The notes under the pieces were generated by a model. That model was not told the origin of the DNA. It ran no database searches and was given only the letters and a program-made list of their open reading frames with translations. Position numbers and translations under genes: made by a program. Below are positions 22,068-34,326 of a DNA stretch of 64,000 nt, piece after piece. The stretch's first letter is position 1. Every line of letters starts with the position of its first letter. The DNA is from Zeus faber (lineage: Eukaryota > Chordata > Actinopteri > Zeiformes > Zeidae): NCBI GenBank assembly GCA_960531495.1, contig OY482855.1:7550026-7614025 (forward strand), in the 5' to 3' direction.

Positions 22068-22339
22068 ATAATCTGGCGTCACGGAACAGGATCGAGCTGC
22101 ATCCAGGGGGGCCATCGACGACCAAGCCGGCATAGACTAAAACCCTGGTATGGAGGACCGTCCTTCGGTGGGACTCCAGGGCGCCACCTTGGTCTACGTT
22201 CCTGAGAGCGGGGTAAGACAGATGTTGTGCAAGTGTTTGAAATAAATCTTCTAATTCTAAATTAAAAATTTTAAATATTCAGGAATTATTTTATGATCCA
22301 AATACCAAAAGATTTTCCTAAAGTGAAGACATTGGTTGT

Positions 22340-22850
22340 TTTATTCTCAAATTTTTATATTTTATATATATTTTATATTTCCAGGTTTCTTCGAAACCCA
22401 AGGTCGCTTTACAAGAGAGGGGCAAGGGGGGGGCAGATTAAGGGAGAGAGGAACAAAACAAAAACAAAGGAATAGCTAAACTAACTAATTAATGGAGAAA
22501 TGATGGGTCGTGAGGGTTGTTTTGAAAGTGTCCAGGATCGGCCTGTTACGGATTGCAGGAGGGAAAGAGTTCCAGAGGATGGGGGCTGCCACGCTGAAAG
22601 CTCTGTCTCCGAAAGTTCGTAATCTAGTACGGGGGATGGGCGGCAGACCCATGTCAGAGGACCGCAAGTGCCGGGATGGAGTGTGCTGGTGGAGGAGGTT
22701 GGACAGGAATTGGGGACGAGTGCGTCAAGGGATTTGTATGTGAGGAGGAGGAGTTTGCAAGAGATGCGAAACTTGACCTGGAGCCAGTGGAAGTGGATGA
22801 GAGTGGGGGTGATGTGTAGCACCATGGGTACCACAAGAAAGAACAACAAG
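22340..22850 (-). mobile_element. L2/Maui-type LINE 3' fragment
   Basis: The minus strand reads HFHWLQVKFRISCKLLLLTYKSLDALVP in one frame and SSDMGLPPIPRTRLRTFGDRAFSVAAPILWNSFPPAIR in another. This is the highly conserved C-terminal end of fish L2/Maui RT proteins. The 3' UTR 'ttgtaaagcgaccttggg' follows. The fragment is 5'-truncated and disrupts ERV-C. Confidence 0.85.
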
Positions 22851-22879
22851 TTAGAGAATTAAAGGAATGTTACAAATGT

Positions 22880-23293
22880 ATGAAAGGAAAAGATGACAGA
22901 ACAGTGATAAGTTTGGTAGATTGGGAAAGCTTAGGTTTTCCCAGAGGAGTAAGCTTTAGTCAAAATCAGCGACAGCAGAAAGAAATAAAAAAGAGGAAGT
23001 ACAAGGCTGATTGGTGGGCTTTTGGAGAGTGGGTAGAGGAAGCTAATAACAGAGAAAAGAAAATGAATAAGAAGCAGGGAGAGGAAAAGGGTCAGAGAGA
23101 CAGAGATCAGGAAAAGAGACAGGGCCAGGAAAGGGGACAAAGAAAGCAGAAAGCATCAGCACCACCACCATATACTTCTAATCAATTTACTTCTTTGTAT
23201 CCCATGTTACCGGTTAAAAATACTGGATCTGGACCTGGACTCCCATCCTCCCGTACAGCATCAACCTCCAAATCCACCCAACCTCGCCCTTAA
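22880..23293 (+). pseudogene. gag: ERV-C gag matrix with PPPY late motif
   Basis: A frame of 137 codons with WESLGFPRGVSF near the N-terminus, a long highly charged middle (K/E/R/Q, likely helical) and ASAPPPYTSNQFTSLYPM near residue 95. PPPY followed by LYP is the layout of gammaretroviral p12. The frame stops at 23293. The sequence continues in another frame to about 23490 (VVDLDSDDDETPQAYAG, then PLTPYETHLW), so the gene is frameshifted. Confidence 0.65.
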
Positions 23294-23639
23294 CGACGAG
23301 CCAAACATCATCAACGCAGAAAATACCAGTGGTCGACCTTGACAGCGACGACGACGAGACACCACAAGCCTATGCCGGATGCCTAGAAGTTGTTTTCCAC
23401 AACCAAAGTGGACTGGTGAAACCTGAAAACATGGGGGCACCTCCCCTGACACCATATGAGACTCATCTATGGTTCGCATTCATCAACTGACTGATGTTCC
23501 CACTAGGTGACATTGAAACGCTTGTTTGTCACCTGGAAGACGACAACTGCGGTGTTCTTTTCTTTGTATAGATGAGATGAGGCTTGGATTCTTTCGTTGG
23601 TTTTTATTTTCATGGCAGTTCTTTAGCAAGCAAAAGGAG

Positions 23640-23945
23640 GGAATATTAGTTTTAATGTGCACATTGAGATTCTAAGCCTCGTGTGCTGTGACAGTCCGCT
23701 ACGAATGTCCGGAGTTCTTTGTGTGTATGTCTCTTATATAGTGTTAGCTCCTCCATCGGGGATGGGCAGTGTTCCTCCTGGAACTTGCCCTGCCTGCAAG
23801 TTCCAGGAGGAGGTGCAGTCCAGAGTGGTCCAGAGTGCGGCTCCTTGTTATTTGAGACTGCTGACTATGTGCATGTGAGTTATCGCGGGATGTTGTGTGA
23901 GGTCTCTAAAGGACAGTTGTTACACAATGTTTTGTGTGATTAACA
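23640..23945 (+). repeat. LTR-like block inside ERV-C with a strong stem-loop
   Basis: A purine run (AAAAGGAGGGAATATT, about 23632-23647) is followed by U3-like DNA with a TATATAG at about 23737. A perfect 15-bp stem (23773-23787 with 23797-23811, loop of 9) follows. This could be the 3' LTR of a second provirus recombined into ERV-C. Confidence 0.4.
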
Positions 23946-23989
23946 TATATGTGTGTGCCTATTTATCTTGACACAACCCTCGCTGACCC

Positions 23990-24300
23990 CATCCTCCACG
24001 CTGAGCATAACTATGAGACACACCAAAGGGACAAAGACTGCAAACAAGATCAAAAGAAACAACGGGAGACCCAGACCCAGATGACCATGCTCACTAAGGC
24101 CATCACTCATGGTCAGCAAGGTCCATCACGGCCTCAGCAAAACACCTCAGGCCAGACCCAACGAGGCGGAGGATTCCGTGGAAGCCATCTCAATCGCTGA
24201 GGCCGAGGAAGTCCCACACAGGCCGCGACATCTTCTATCTCTGCGGCCAGAAAGGACACTGGGCACGCGAGGGTTCCATGCTGCGACAGAGATGACCACA
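23990..24300 (+). pseudogene. gag: ERV-C gag capsid end and zinc knuckle remnant
   Basis: One frame (23949-24200) is rich in Gln, Lys and Asp, as in the capsid-nucleocapsid linker. The next frame has LCGQKGHWARE, a zinc knuckle that lacks the first Cys and ends in Glu-Gly where Cys is expected. Not functional. Confidence 0.65.
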
Positions 24301-24559
24301 GGGCAACTGGGGTCAAATAGGAGAATCTGGACACTTTCAGAGTTGACGCTGGGAGGAGGGGACCCCAGGGAACGACCCAAGCCATGGCTCTGCACCCCCT
24401 GATCAAGTGACGTACACACACAAATGTGAATATTGTGAAGGGCACCCACACACACTCCATTAAACTGGATGATAAAAGTAATGATGAAATACACACGTCC
24501 ATGTATTAGACTGCCGTTGTCGAGTTCCCAACCCTTGATTTATATATTTTAAGTCACAA

Positions 24560-24670
24560 ATTAAGCTTTCTCGTCGATTCGGGAGCCTCATGCTCACTAA
24601 TATCCTTCACCGCAACACCTGTTAAACATCCTTTGTCCACTAAAACATCGGCTGTAGCAATATTTGAAAA
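24560..24670 (+). pseudogene. ERV-C protease start remnant
   Basis: A frame reads FLVDSGASCSLISF and continues for about 30 codons. DSGA is the retroviral aspartic-protease active site. The frame is lost soon after. Confidence 0.65.
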
Positions 24671-24689
24671 TAATGACAATACACTACAC

Positions 24690-25139
24690 TACTCATCTTT
24701 GGTCCAAAGGCTCAAAGACAGACAATTGCAGCTCATCTTAATTCTCTGTCTCTGGAGAGCAAGAATGAATCCAGAAATCTGGGTGTTATACTAGATGGCG
24801 ATCTCTCTGTTAAATCTACTTAACAAATCCAATCCAAGTCTACAGATACAGTAATGACTTGTAACAATATATCTAAATCTATGTTATCACATGAACATAC
24901 TGTATATGCACACACATAATGAAGAACACAACCTCAACCCACTCACATATCTTTATTTTCCCATGGATTTCCAAACCATACAAATGGGAGTTTAGTCTGT
25001 ATGCTATCGTCTTTTCGGCCTACCCCCTCCGATGCAGCTGCAAAGCAAGAACACACCTCACTATCTTGAACACGTATAAATCTGTGACGCAAAACTGACC
25101 ATATTCTCTGACTCCCTGAAAATAAACTGTTTGTCTCAG
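24690..25139. other. unclassified ERV-C 3' region
   Basis: No frame of interest. It lies between the protease remnant and the right LTR end and probably includes the upstream part of that LTR. Confidence 0.3.
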
Positions 25140-25265
25140 GGAGCTGCTCTAGAGCACATCTCTGGCCCCACCCTTGTACAAGTAAAAACTAGCGTCTGGC
25201 TTCATTATTTTAAACCACCGACTAACAAACTGCAGATTAAAGCGACCCTTTAATTTCTGTAACAG
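25140..25265 (+). repeat. ERV-C 3' LTR end
   Basis: Counterpart of 21946-22067, ending CTGTAACA. Its own 5' boundary could not be set. Confidence 0.6.
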
Positions 25266-26007
25266 ACTCACTGTACACAATATTGCTACATTTAAGAACA
25301 TTTGGGTGTCATACAAAAAGGTAAGTCTATCCACCAAACACATGTAGACACATGTCTCATTGGCTGCTTATTATTAAAGGGAGGGCTATTGAACTTAAAT
25401 TACTTACTGAAATTTCATATTCACTTGGAGTAATAGCAGCCTGCAAAACCTATACAACCAAAAGTCACAGGAAGCAGGGATTCAAGATTCAAGATTCAAG
25501 AGGTTTATTCGTCACATACATATACATACTTTTATACATACAATATATGCAGTGAAATGTCAATGCAACCCATCCAGTGAATTACGCACAATATGTTCTA
25601 GACTGAACACAATAGCTACCTAAAAATTTCTACTCGATCTAACTAACTTATTCCTAAAATGCAATGCTGTAAGTAAGTTGAATAATATAGAATAAAATTA
25701 AATAAAATAAGAACTCAAAGATAATGCAGAGTGTGGGTACAAAATAGAAATAAAGGTAATAGACTTATGTATATGGGACAGGCTATTATGTATATACAGA
25801 TATGTGCATTAAAGTGGCATGTGAATAAAGTGAGGTAGTGTGCGTGGAGATATACAGTACAGTATACAACAGTACGGCGTAGCAATACAGTAACACCGAA
25901 CAGAACAGCATTACAGCACAGTATGCAGTAACCCAGAACAGTGACACAATATGCAGTACAGTATGCTACATACAGTACAGTAAGGTAGTGGAGCCTATGT
26001 GTGTGAC

Positions 26008-27918
26008 TCAGTGAGGACCCCTGGTGAGATCAGCATTGACAGTTCTTATGGCTTGAGGGAAGAAACTCTGTCTCAGTCTCTCTGTTCTCGCTGTGTGACT
26101 GCGGAAGCGCTTGCATGACCGCAGCAGCTGGAACAGTCCGTTGTTGGGGTGATGAGGATCCTTCATGATCCTACGGGCTCTGCTACTACACCTCCTGTTG
26201 TATAAGTCCTGCAGGGAAGGGAGGGTAGTTCCAGTGGTACGTTCAGCTGAACGCACCACCCTCTGCAGGGCCCGTCTGTCCTGAACAGTACAGTTCCCAA
26301 ACCAGGCCGTGATGTTGCCTGTCAGGATGCTCTCCACTGCTCCAGAGTAAAAGACCTTAAGGATCCTCACGGAGACCCGGAATTTCCTCCCTGCCTGAGG
26401 TGGTAAAGACGCTGCTTCGCCTTTCTCACCAGAGTGTCTGTTTGTAAAGTCCATGTTAAATCCTCTGTGATGTGGACTCCCAGGTACTTGAAGCTGCTCA
26501 CCCTGTCCACAGAAGGCCCATTAATCACCAACAGCGCGTGCGTCCTCGGTTGTAATCCTCGCCTAAAGTCCACAATCAGCTCCTTGGTTTTGCTGACGTT
26601 CAGGTCGAGGCTGTTGTCCTGGCACCAGAGTGACAGATCCATCACCTCCTCGCTGTAGGCCTTCTCATCGCCGTCGGTGATCAGGCCCACCATAACGGTG
26701 TCATCAGAAAACTTGATGATGGTGTTGGAGCTGGACCTGGCCACACAGTCATGTGTGTCCAGGGAGTACAGTAAGGGGCCGAGGACACAGCCCTGGGGGG
26801 ATCCTGTGTTCAGGGTGAGGGAGCTGGACATGTGCTTCCCCACCCTAACCACCTGGGACCTGGCTGTGAGGAAGTCCAGGATCCAGGCACACAGCGGAGC
26901 GCTCCTGCAGCTTGACAGCCAGTCTGGTGGGGACTATGGTATTGAAAGCTAAACTATAATCGATAAACAGCAATCTCACATAGCCCTACTTCCGGCCATC
27001 CAGGTGCGTGAGCGTGGTGTGTAGTACCTGGGAAACCACGTCATTTGTGGATCTGTTCTGCTGGTACACAAACTGCAACGAGTCCAAGGTGCGGGGGAGG
27101 GAGGCGCAGATATAATCCTTAATCAGCCTCTTGAAACACTTCATGACCACCGAGGTGAAGGCCACCGGACGGTAGTCATTCAGGCAAGCAGGAGAGGCGA
27201 TCTGCGGGACAGGAACGACAGTGGACCTCTTGAAACAGGACGGGACCACTGATTCAGCCAGGGAGATGTTGAATATTGTCGTGAGCACTGGGGCTAGTTG
27301 GTTAGCACAGGTCTTCAGTACTCGCCCAGATATGCCATCTGGGCCCGCTGCTTTCCTGGTGTTCACACGCATAAGAGCCCTCCTGACGTCACGCTCAGAC
27401 ACTGAGAGTGCGCACTCATCCCCAGCAATGTAACTCCAATTAGCCGGCGAGCTAGCGGTGTTGTTGCCAGACTCAAACCGCACATAAAAGGAGTTCAGTT
27501 CGTTAGCTAGGGAGGCGCCCACCCTCGTGGCTTGGGAGGGGCTGCTCTTATAGTCCATTATAGTCCGCAGTCCCTGCCACAAGCATCTGATGTCCCGTTG
27601 CTCCATCTGTAGCTCCACAGTCTCTCTATACATCCATTTAGCATCCTTCACCGCCCTCCGCAGATTGTACAACGCCACTTTGTAGTTGTCTATATTTTCG
27701 GATACAAGACCCTTATTGTAAGCGGCCGTGTGAGCATTCAGAGTGCAGCGGATGGATTTATCAACCCACGGTGTCTGGTTTGGAAATATCCTAACTTTCA
27801 CTGTGGCAACAATGCTGTCCGCAAACGTGGCTACGAAGCTCACAGTCACTTCCGTAAACTCGCTGACGTCACTGGAACTTGATTTGAACATGTCCCAGTC
27901 GTCCTGTCGACATGTCAC
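26008..27918 (-). pseudogene. LINE reverse transcriptase and C-terminus
   Basis: RT motifs in order: RKAAGPDGISGRVLK, VVPVP, NDYRPVAFTSVVMKCFKRLI, FVYQQNRSTNDVV (26986-27918); FIDYSLAFNT after a stop; [25 protein letters not shown] (the catalytic block, with FSDD in place of FADD) and [10 protein letters not shown] (26367-26852). The C-terminal segment has SILTGNITAWFGNC and RVVRSAERTTGT (26008-26454). Three reading frames are needed, so it is broken. Confidence 0.85.
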
Positions 27919-27929
27919 TCAGAGCGTCC

Positions 27930-28666
27930 TGAAGCGCAGCCTCTGCTTGGTCTCTCCACCGCTTCACTTCCCTTGTCACCACCAATTCCCGCGTGATCGG
28001 AGGCTTGTAAACGGAAACCAGCAAAATTGTGGTGTGATCAGATTTCCCGAAAGCAGGGAGGAAGACGGTCTTGTATCCGTTCTTGTAAGGTATATAACAA
28101 TGGTCCAAAGTTCTATCTCTCCTGGTGGCACATGTGATGTGTTGGGAGAAATTAGGCAGAACTTTTTTAAGGTTCGCCCTGTTTAAGTCCACAGTCACCA
28201 CCACAGCCGCGTTGGGATGTTTGTTTTGAAATCCGCACAACACATCATACAGGTCCGATAGTGTTGTGTCGGTGTCCGCTTGCGGTGGAATGTAAACGGC
28301 TGTAATGATGACCGTGCTGAATTTCTGGGGGAGGTAGAATGAATGGCATGAGATGGTCAGCTGTTCCAGGTTCGGGGAGCAGGAGCGGGAGAGAGTGTTG
28401 ATGGTGTTGGGGGGGCACCAGCGGCTGTTTACCATGAGGCATACGCCTCCACCCTTGGATTTCCCCGACTCCCCCGATCTGTCGGTGCGGAACATGGAGA
28501 AGGACTCGGCTGGACGTATGGCGTGGTCAGCCATGTCTCCGTCAGGCAGAGACGCAACCCGTTGGAATGAAATCCTCGTCGGAAGTTCATCCATCTTGTT
28601 CTCTAGAGATTGAACGTTGGCAAGAAGGATGCTTGGCAGAGGTGGACGGTAAGGTTGCGTCCTCAT
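27930..28666 (-). pseudogene. LINE endonuclease domain
   Basis: The frame (27869-28666) begins near LPSILLANVQSLENKMDEL and contains GGGVCLMVN, VYIPPQAD, VTVDLNRANL and FGKSDHTTI, matching the APE-like endonuclease steps of Jockey/CR1-group LINEs. The catalytic Asp-x-Asn motif (DLNR, usually DFN) and the SDH motif are present. The early glutamate region (usually FTETWL) is altered to LPDGDMAD, so the enzyme is probably inactive. Confidence 0.8.
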
Positions 28667-28745
28667 TCTGACCCAAAGGCCGTCTCGTTTACTGCGGTGC
28701 TTTCTCCGTGGACCCGCTTGTGGAACCGCGGCTCCATTTTTGTTG

Positions 28746-30373
28746 TTGTTAAACTATGAGATAAACTATGTGGGATTCAATGTATCCCGTAACAAATAAA
28801 CAGTCTCTGGAACAATTTTTATTATTTGTATTATTCCAAAAAATTGAACACACTAACAAACTAACATAAAAAAACATAATGAATAATCATTTTAGTGGTT
28901 ACTTTTTTCCTTGGATTATTTCCAATAAGTTACGTTTCCATGATATACAATAAACATTGTGGTATTTCTGTGAGTAATTGCCATATCAGCCCTATGGTAA
29001 TTACCCTCCTGCAGCTTTTCACTGTGCCTGAATGCAGCCAAATGGGGAAACTTTTTCATCATATAAGATAAAAGTTTTTTAATATGGAAAACTCATATTA
29101 TAGTGATTCCTCTTTGTGTAGTTATTGGTGTGCATTCAAAGGTGTTGAATAACAATAATATAGCATTTTACTTAGGACTACTTACTGTAATTGCCACAGC
29201 AACAGTAACATTGGCTACATTATAGCCCCTTTCACACTTGGAATCCGTAACATTGTTGGATAGAAAAAATATTCGGCAAAGAGAGTAATCATTCCCACAT
29301 TGGCCTCCTTTACGAAGAAGTTCCGTATGGAGTCTGTTCCCATATAAGATGACTTTTACGGTTACAGTACGTAATGGGTTAGGGTAAGTACGTTACGTCC
29401 AGTGTAGATGCGATTGTTTGGACAATCTGTCGGCAATGGACGTAAAATCTGAATCTGTTTGTTTTTTTTCCTGGCTCTCAGAGACCAGTGATTCGTTTTC
29501 CACCTCCCCGTCTCCCCACCCCTTCCAGACAGACTAGGCTCCCTCCACTGACGGAGCGGAGAAAGAGCCCCGTTCCTGGACGTAATAACCCTATCCCAAT
29601 CTTCACTGTGATCATTTTAAACCTGTACTACACTCTCTGCCTCCAGAGAAGGCACGTTCTCCACCCGTTCTCTCTCTCTTCCTGTCTACTCGCACCCTCT
29701 CCATGTTTCTATGCAGCTGGTGGGCAAGCGAAGTACTTGTGCCCAATGCCAACGCATCACACCCCTAACTGTAAAAGACACGTCTAGGGTCTGAGTGGCA
29801 TTTTTAAGAAGAAAAATAAGAAAATCTAAGAATATAAACTAAAAACCTGTCTCTGTAGAGACTGGAATTGTTTCGGGTTCATGTATTTGAAGCTGAGCTC
29901 TACAGTTCGGACCTGACTCGCTTTTGTCCAAATGTTTTCTTTCTTCCCGATAACAAATAATTTTTTAAATATTTGTACGAAATAATTCTACAAAAAAAGC
30001 CACTATTTGTACTTTGTCGGTATTCTGTCTCCGCTCAACCCCTACTGTACATGCTAGTCCACGCAATGTTACAGCTTCCATTCACACACACTTCCATTCA
30101 AAGTCGTACCAGCATTTTCCCTGAAATTATACAAGGTTAAGAGTGGGGAGATATATGGAACACATTTTACGTCACATTTTACTTAAGACTATTTTGAAAA
30201 GCAGAGTTGAGAGAGAGAGTTTGTGTGTGTGTGCGTGTGTGTGTGCATATGTGGATGTGTATGCGTGTGTGGTTTTGCGTCTGCCTCTCTGGTTGCAATT
30301 TCATACCTCCTGGACACCACGGGGATGGGATAATGACGTGTCAGTCTTTGAAGGGTTCCACTGCTAGAATTCC

Positions 30374-30428
<55 letters not shown>

Positions 30429-30990
30429 AATAATTATTTTTCTCCTGTAATTTGTAAAATAACTCATCCATAGATTGGTAAGTTTTCCATTGGTTCATTT
30501 CAGCACACGCATAGTCCAGACCATGTGTAACCTGGCCACAAACAGTGGCACTGACCTATTGGGGGCGCTATAACATACATTCTGACTCAAAAGCTCATTG
30601 CTGCCGCCACTTTTGTCCTAGCGAAGTGAAACTTGCAGCTGCTTGTGCAGCTGGACATTTTGAACAATTTTGCAACTGGGACCTACAGTATAAAGTTTGC
30701 CAATATATTTTTTCTGACATTTTGAATTTTTTAAAAAACCTTCAAAAGTCTTCTCAAGAACCATGACACAAAATTCGTGGGCAGGTCCACAGGGTACACA
30801 TGAACATAGTTTGAAAAAAATTAAGGGATTGGTCAAAATTTGGCTAAATTATTAGGAAATCAGTGAAAATAAATGTCAAAAACATTCAATTTGCTGTAAA
30901 ATCATGACAGTAATAAATCCACTTGAAATTTGTCAGAGCAGCAAGAAACATGATGGTAAACATGTCTACCATATCAAGACAGCAGTCCAC
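28746..30990. other. no gene recognised
   Basis: AT-rich intergenic DNA. Contains a (GT)n-rich patch at about 30221-30275 and an (ATT)n run at about 30374-30425. No coding motif. Confidence 0.5.
30374..30425. repeat. (ATT)n microsatellite
   Basis: About 17 ATT units, followed by an AT-rich imperfect continuation. Confidence 0.95.
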
Positions 30991-30999
30991 AAGGGTGAT

Positions 31000-31262
31000 G
31001 TGAGGTAGAGGTAGAGCAGGTTGTGTAGTAATCAGAAGATTGGTGGTTGAATCCCTGGCTCCTCCTGTTAGTGTGCTGATATGCCCTTGGGCAAAACACA
31101 GTACCCCCTAACTGCTCCCTGGGCACTGCTACATGGTGGCCCACTGCTCCTAGATATGTCAGTTACTAGGTACTTGGTTAAATGCAGAGACTGCATTTTG
31201 TTGCCTCTGTGCGATGATAATTTGTTGAATCTAATTGAATCTAATCTAAAAAAAAAAAAAGG
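31000..31262 (+). mobile_element. diverged tRNA-derived SINE
   Basis: A head of 'gaggtagaggtagagcagg' with 'ggtggttgaatccctggctcctcctg' matches the SINE at 14790 in its head and middle. The tail differs: 'gaatctaattgaatctaatct' plus poly(A). Confidence 0.75.
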
Positions 31263-32970
31263 AAAAAAAAACGTACACCAGAGGGGCTCTTTGGCCCAGA
31301 GTTTACTGCTGTCCACATTACGAACTCTACCTTTAAGGTATTCCTTTTTGTACTGTCCACATGGCACAATTTCAAAGGCACATTTCCATCTATTTTGCCA
31401 TATTGCCAGTACAGCTCATTGCTGCCATCCAGGTGGATCTAGATGATGGAACCCTGTCCATTAATACCATGCAGCTATATATATTTTTTTTAATTCTGAA
31501 AACATTCTCAAGACATTTTTTAGATTTAATATTTAATTAAAAGTACATACCAATGAATTGTATGCATATGTAAAAAAGTAATGATGTGCAGATCCAAGGT
31601 ACTCTTAAAACCAATGCATTTCCTTTTCTTCATAATAAAGTAACAAAATCAAAAAAAAAAAAAACTATTTTTAAAATAAAACTGGTAGAAACGGTAGAAT
31701 GAAAGATAAAGAGAAATTATTTTCAGTGCAGTCACTTACAGTCCGCAACAGTGCAATTTAATCTTAAGGTGCAGAGGTTAATGAAGTGATATGCATGCTT
31801 TACACCGAATCCAACAAAGGACAAGAAAAAAACGGAAGTCCACTCATTCCTATGGAGAGTCAGATTCCGCACACAAAAAGCTGTGGCGTGCTGCGGTGCA
31901 ACAAGTTTTTTATTGGAGCTGGGCTTAAAAATAAGTAGATAAGTCACATATATAAAATTATGTTAATAACATTTAACCTTGGATGTCACCATATTCACTC
32001 TCAATAAATCTGCTTTCACGCAAGTGAATTTTGTATTCATCCACCGACCCGACTGTCGGATGCGAATATGGATTCGGTGTGAATCCCACTCAAGGCACAA
32101 ACACTGAGAGGGGAAGTTTTAGCTATTTTAACCATTTAAAATCACCATGGATGTTGGCAAACTTGAATCTCAAACTCATTTTGTTTTTATTTTGCTGTAA
32201 AGAAAAATACCGGAAACAACATTAGGAAACCATAGGAACCACTGAATTGGAAACCATAATTTTGGTATAGTGGTAAAAGTGATTTTTTAAATTCTATTCT
32301 ATTAACCTTCCTGGTCATTACTTTGATTGCATACTCACTTAACAGTTACAATTAATTTAAATTCAACATTTTGTCAATTTCCTTAGGACTGGGACTGAAT
32401 GTAAAATGTCAAAAAGCCAGCCCAGAGAGAGTTTAGGTAGTTAGTCAACAATGTGCCTAAATCTTTAAAAATAGAAATTCTAAAACGCCACAGCACAACC
32501 GCGGTTACATTCTCAACGGGACTTTACAGGCCCACATTTGCCATATGATTTCAAATTAAATCACGTCATGTTCATAGAATAAAATCAAAACATGAGGAAA
32601 GGTTGGAACTTCCGTAATAACTACAGAAGGACTAGGCATGCATTCAGTGCAGAGCAAAGAAGTTTGAAAAAGCATGACTAGAGGAGACGCGCTGGGTCTC
32701 TTCCATACAAAAATTGGAACGTTCAGCTCTTTTCAATCCACTGTCTTCGCCAACAACACTTTAGAGCTGTTATTGAGGTTTTTTTGTATTGAGTAAAATA
32801 ACATTTTGTATACAGTATTTCAGGCCTAAATACATCGCATGGTAGCTGCCAGGTCTCAATAGGTCTTATTCGTCCCTAATTGGTTAGAAATATATGGGCA
32901 GAATATGTGTAACTAGAAACTGAATTTGAATCATATCTATTTGAATTTGAATTGCTCAAATTCAATAATT
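31263..32970. other. no gene recognised
   Basis: AT-rich DNA with short A runs and no coding or repeat signature beyond that. Confidence 0.5.
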
Positions 32971-32977
32971 GCATTAA

Positions 32978-33655
32978 AATTTTTAATTTTAATCACATAA
33001 TTTGAATTTGTATTGTTTAATTTGAATAATTGCATTGAAAAATTGAATCTGAATAGCATAATTTGAAATATAATTTATTTCTTTGGAACTGAATTCCAAT
33101 TAGCTTGAAACCAAATGTAATATTATGCTCTTTAATTTATTTGCTCTGAAACTGTATATGAGCCTCACTGAAAATTAATTCAGTTCTCACAATTCAGTTT
33201 AGTTTACTGAGACACACATCCGGATCGTTGAGGAAGAGCAATAGAGTGCAGATTCACAGTACTCCATTTCACGTACTGTAACCACTATAGAGCTCAGTGG
33301 TGCGTTTCCGCAAGTGAGGATTTTGATTATTAGCCATAATGTCCTAACCATTCAGGGTAGACTGACCACGAGCTATGAAAGTCATTGGAAAGTTATCATT
33401 CGCAATGGTTAATGGGATCAGTAGTTCCTTCACTCTTAAAATAATTATTGCACCGTTTCCTTCTTTTTCCCCTTTTCAAAAATGATCCAATGGGTGCCTT
33501 AGTAAACTGAATTTGAATTGTGAGAACTGAATGAATTTTCAGTGAGGATCAAATACAGTTTCAGAGCAAATTAATAAATGAAATAAAGAAAATGTAATGT
33601 TTTTAAATACAATTATTTAAGTTAAACAATACAAATTGAAGTGATGTGATTCAAA
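32978..33655. repeat. foldback (inverted-repeat) element
   Basis: Left arm about 32978-33212 and right arm about 33497-33655 are imperfect reverse complements. For example, 'ctctgaaactgtat' through 'cacaattcagttt' on the left pairs with 'aaactgaatttgaattgtgag' through 'cagtttcagag' on the right, and 'gtattgtttaa' pairs with 'ttaaacaatac'. The central 285 bp are unique. The structure fits a non-autonomous DNA transposon or foldback element. Confidence 0.65.
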
Positions 33656-34044
33656 ATCCCCAAATGATGACCCCAACATTGGTAGGCACTGTGGGCATAT
33701 AACAGTGAGAATTCTTGAGTAAATTCTCAGAATTTCGGACATTAAACTCACAACATTTTTAAATCTGATTTTATTCTTTTCCCCCCTCGTAATTCTGATC
33801 TAAATCTCAGAATTCTGACTTGAAGTCAGATTTTCAAAAAAAAAAACCATTTAAATTCAGAGATACATTTCTTGTATCTCTCTTGCATTTCTTCTCACAT
33901 GGAGCTAATCTGTTTTTCACTGTAGAGGTCTTCCTTGACAGCTCTTTGACCTGAAACCTTGTTTTTTCTCTTTTTTCAAACAAACATAGTTCTGGCAGAT
34001 GGGAGCGGGATTCTGATCCTTATTCTGAATTTGACTCATCAGAA

Positions 34045-34326
34045 TCAGTCAAATTTCATGACTCCCTCGAAGCCATGGTAAGTGAATGGTTCCAGTGCTG
34101 GACTGCAGGTCTCTTGAGCAAAGCAGGCCATCCTGTTGTCGTGGCAGCTCTGCTCGCTGCCAGGGCTGATATACACCGAGTCAGGCGAGTGGATGGACGG
34201 GTCCTCGTCAAAGTAGTTGTGGGGCCGCAGGATGACCCCGCCTCCGTTGCCCACGGTTACCGTGTTTGGGATGTCCTCGGCGTGGGGAATGTGTAGGAAG
34301 CCGGTGGTCACCCAGGCGACCAAGTC
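34045..34326 (-). CDS. aoc3: aoc3 exon 5 (terminal)
   Basis: The acceptor CTCCTCTAG is followed by [20 protein letters not shown], then [14 protein letters not shown] and a cysteine-containing tail ending VMKFD and TGA (34047-34045). GFLHIPH supplies the third copper histidine. The RGD present in human AOC3 is not visible in this exon. Confidence 0.93.
   Translation of the reverse strand, partial: DLVAWVTTGFLHIPHAEDIPNTVTVGNGGGVILRPHNYFDEDPSIHSPDSVYISPGSEQSCHDNRMACFAQETCSPALEPFTYHGFEGVMKFD

Larger units (their letters stand above)
21946..25265 (+). mobile_element. ERV-C: mosaic endogenous retrovirus
   Basis: The two ends share a segment of about 120 bp (21946-22067 and 25140-25265) ending in CTGTAACA, taken as LTR 3' ends. 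A TGG-starting primer-binding-site candidate follows the first at 22073. Between them are gag matrix (22880), a gag continuation (23294-23500), a possible inner LTR-like block (23640-23945), nucleocapsid (23990-24300) and a protease start (24564). An antisense L2 fragment is inserted at 22340-22850. RT, integrase and env are absent. Confidence 0.65.
25481..28745 (-). mobile_element. nearly full-length CR1/Rex-like LINE
   Basis: On the minus strand the order is endonuclease (28666-27930), RT (27918-26400), a C-terminal domain (26454-26008) and a 3' UTR ending in TTGAATC repeats at 25481-25500. About 3.3 kb. The LTHLD/FIDYSLAFNT region continues across a stop at about 26984. Only a handful of stops and frameshifts break it, so it is a fairly young dead copy. 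The clade is a judgement from motif style; a Jockey-group assignment is possible. Confidence 0.85.

Noticed and set aside
22481..22849. Host gene on the minus strand
   Set aside because: The translation is the well-known C-terminal end of L2/Maui LINE proteins, in two frames and followed by the LINE 3' tail.
29223..29460. 'cccctttcacac' motif as a DNA transposon end
   Set aside because: No matching inverted end or target duplication could be found nearby.
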